Positions 5,639-6,922 of a stretch of DNA of 6,922 bases are shown piece after piece. The stretch covers positions 1 to 6,922 of the forward strand of contig JAGLYT010000084.1 in assembly GCA_023132075.1 (NCBI GenBank), read 5' to 3'. Under the pieces are notes generated by a model. That model saw only the letters and a list, made by a program, of their open reading frames with translations. It made no database searches and was not told where the DNA came from. The translations under genes and the position numbers were made by a program. This DNA is from a bacterium. GTDB lineage: Bacteria > CBDUZB01 > JAGLHV01. The stretch's first letter is position 1. Each line of letters opens with the position of its first letter.

Positions 5639-6073
5639 ATGTTCAGTGGCAAAAAGGAATCAGAAAAAATAGACGATAAAATAGAAACGATTGTTGGAGT
5701 AGGCACCACACTGAAAGGGACTCTTACTTCCAGAGGAAGTATCCGTATTGATGGAACAATAGAAGGAGATGTTATCAGCAACAAAGGAGGAGTTATTCTG
5801 GGAGAAAGCGGAACCATAAAAGGAAACATCAAAGCTCAAACAGTAACAATCGGTGGAAAAATTATCGGGAATATTCATGTCTTTCATAATATTGATATTC
5901 AAATCAAAGCTCAGGTTCATGGAGACATATATGCTCAACAATTAGTCATTTCCGAAGGGGCTATTTTTGAAGGGAATTGTACAATGAGCAAAGAAAAAGA
6001 AGTTATAAAAACAACGACAAATACAACAAAATCCAATCTCGTTGCAGTAGATATTGATTCTAAAAAAAACTAG
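5639..6073 (+). CDS. Bactofilin (polymer-forming cytoskeletal protein)
   Basis: This protein has 144 residues, a normal length. Residues about 15-115 form the bactofilin domain, a right-handed beta-helix seen as short strands with Gly and Ile/Val at regular intervals: TTLKGTLTSRGSIRIDGTIEG cut to its marks here, then GTIKGNIKA, IGGKIIGNI and VHGDIYAQ. Unstructured ends, a charged N-terminus and a Thr/Lys-rich tail (123-144) flank the core, as usual. AAGGAGG (5621-5627) precedes the ATG by 11 bases. Bactofilins polymerise without nucleotide and often bind the inner membrane. With the upstream M23 peptidase it probably forms a unit that directs wall remodelling to set cell shape. The stop overlaps the convergent permease gene by 14 bases, so no terminator lies between them. 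Confidence 0.95.
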   Translation: MFSGKKESEKIDDKIETIVGVGTTLKGTLTSRGSIRIDGTIEGDVISNKGGVILGESGTIKGNIKAQTVTIGGKIIGNIHVFHNIDIQIKAQVHGDIYAQQLVISEGAIFEGNCTMSKEKEVIKTTTNTTKSNLVAVDIDSKKN

Positions 6074-6922
6074 CTATTATCGGAATAATCAACAGCGATA
6101 CTAAAGTACTAAATATAACCATGGATGCGGTATAATCAATCGCTCCATGGTATTTTTTAGCCAAAATATAAGTAGTAACCGCCGATGGCATCGTAGAAGA
6201 TATAATCATTACTGCCATTATTTCCCGCGGCAAATGAAATAAGCTGCTCAACAGATAAGCTACAAACCCTCCCCCAACCATACGCAAGATTATACCAACC
6301 CCGGTTATTTTAAATAAATGAGCCGGAAATTTAACCAAACTTAATTGATATCCAACCAAAAAAAGGATAGAAGGGAAAATTACCGTTTTTATAATCTTAT
6401 AAAAATTCTGAATATAGTCAGGAGTAGAGATATTTATATAGTTCAAAAAAACACCTATACCTGCTGCATAAATTATGGGCATTTTTAAAATTTGTTTGAA
6501 ATCTTTTTTTTTGCTTATCAAAAATATCCCTAACGTATACATTATTAAACCCATTGCTATATCATAAATAACTGCATATTCACATCCTTTCTCTCCCCAC
6601 AATAAAGTATTTACCGGAATAGCTAAATATCCTGAATTCATAAACATAATCGGAAGACAAATTTCGCGAAAAGACTTCTTGAAAACAAAGGCAAGACAAA
6701 AAGAAAAAAAGGCTCCGCCTAAAATCACTCCTGTAACAACTAAAAAAATATTAACTACCAATGATATTTCCGACTCATTTTTCCAAATAACTAAAAATAT
6801 GAAAAGTGGAAAAACAAAATAAATAAAAAAATTTATTATTGTATGCGTAAAAAACTCCAAATTCACTTTTTTTATTTTTATCTTTCCAAAACAAAAACCT
6901 AAAAATATAAAAATAAAAATTT
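6060..6922 (-). CDS. AEC-family (auxin efflux carrier-like) permease, N-terminus beyond the right edge
   Basis: The frame contains a GTG at 6866 that could give 268 residues, but I do not accept it as the start. The frame stays open to the right edge and reads IFIFLGFCFGKIKIKK before that codon, which is the first membrane helix and basic loop expected of AEC proteins. The real start lies outside the window. About nine hydrophobic helices follow in the visible part, making ten with the first. A signature like MNSGYLAIPVN (family pattern N-x-G-x-x-x-x-P) and a late PSAVTTYILA helix support the family. Members export small organic acids or amino-acid-like compounds; the substrate is not shown. 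The stop at 6060 overlaps the bactofilin stop by 14 bases on the opposite strand. Confidence 0.9.
   Translation of the reverse strand, partial: IFIFIFLGFCFGKIKIKKVNLEFFTHTIINFFIYFVFPLFIFLVIWKNESEISLVVNIFLVVTGVILGGAFFSFCLAFVFKKSFREICLPIMFMNSGYLAIPVNTLLWGEKGCEYAVIYDIAMGLIMYTLGIFLISKKKDFKQILKMPIIYAAGIGVFLNYINISTPDYIQNFYKIIKTVIFPSILFLVGYQLSLVKFPAHLFKITGVGIILRMVGGGFVAYLLSSLFHLPREIMAVMIISSTMPSAVTTYILAKKYHGAIDYTASMVIFSTLVSLLIIPIIASFF

Noticed and set aside
5560-5941. Minus-strand frames opposite the bactofilin gene
   Set aside because: They are shadows of the bactofilin frame with no start signals and low-complexity Ser/Phe/Ile content.
1-6922. CRISPR arrays, tRNA or rRNA genes, transposase genes
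   Set aside because: No spaced short repeats, tRNA-like cloverleaf sequence, rRNA signature or transposase motif was seen on either strand.

Overview
The window is AT-rich bacterial DNA. Every coding frame uses ordinary bacterial signals: AGGAG-type ribosome binding sites, TTGACA/TATAAT-like promoters and a rho-independent terminator. I cannot name the organism. A bactofilin gene next to an M23 peptidase gene points to a bacterium that builds peptidoglycan. The very low GC and the mix of genes would suit an uncultured environmental lineage, but that is a guess.

Layout. (1) Bases 1-634 hold most of an integron gene cassette on the minus strand: an unknown 190-residue membrane-anchored protein, half of an attC site cut by the left edge, and the matching GTTAGC junction ahead of its start. 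No integron integrase is visible. (2) Bases 694-707 form a terminator hairpin that closes a long minus-strand unit. (3) That unit seems to start at a good promoter at 4246-4274. In transcription order it holds a small unknown gene (4209-4000), the first part of a nucleotidyltransferase gene (4028 to about 3858), the last part of an endonuclease/exonuclease/phosphatase-family gene (about 3857-3593) joined directly to it, an intact two-TM protein (3561-2947), an intact SIR2-TPR protein (2913-1135) and a 68-residue lysine-rich probable coiled-coil protein (1066-860). (4) Bases 4210-4623 are intergenic and carry divergent promoters. (5) A plus-strand pair follows: an M23 peptidase (4624-5553) and a bactofilin (5639-6073), a known cell-shape and wall-remodelling pairing. 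(6) An AEC-family permease runs in from the right edge on the minus strand, and its stop overlaps the end of the bactofilin gene.

How the genes work together. The right third looks like chromosomal housekeeping. The left two thirds look like an accessory region with an integron cassette, gene fragments and a likely defence operon. The best candidate for an undescribed system is the membrane protein plus SIR2-TPR pair, perhaps with the 68-residue protein. The SIR2 domain keeps the residues expected of an NAD-consuming enzyme and lacks zinc-binding cysteines, as in SIR2 effectors of anti-phage abortive-infection systems. The TPRs would serve as sensor or partner-binding module, and the two-TM protein is a candidate sensor, anchor or regulator. 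This reading is inference from domains and gene order.
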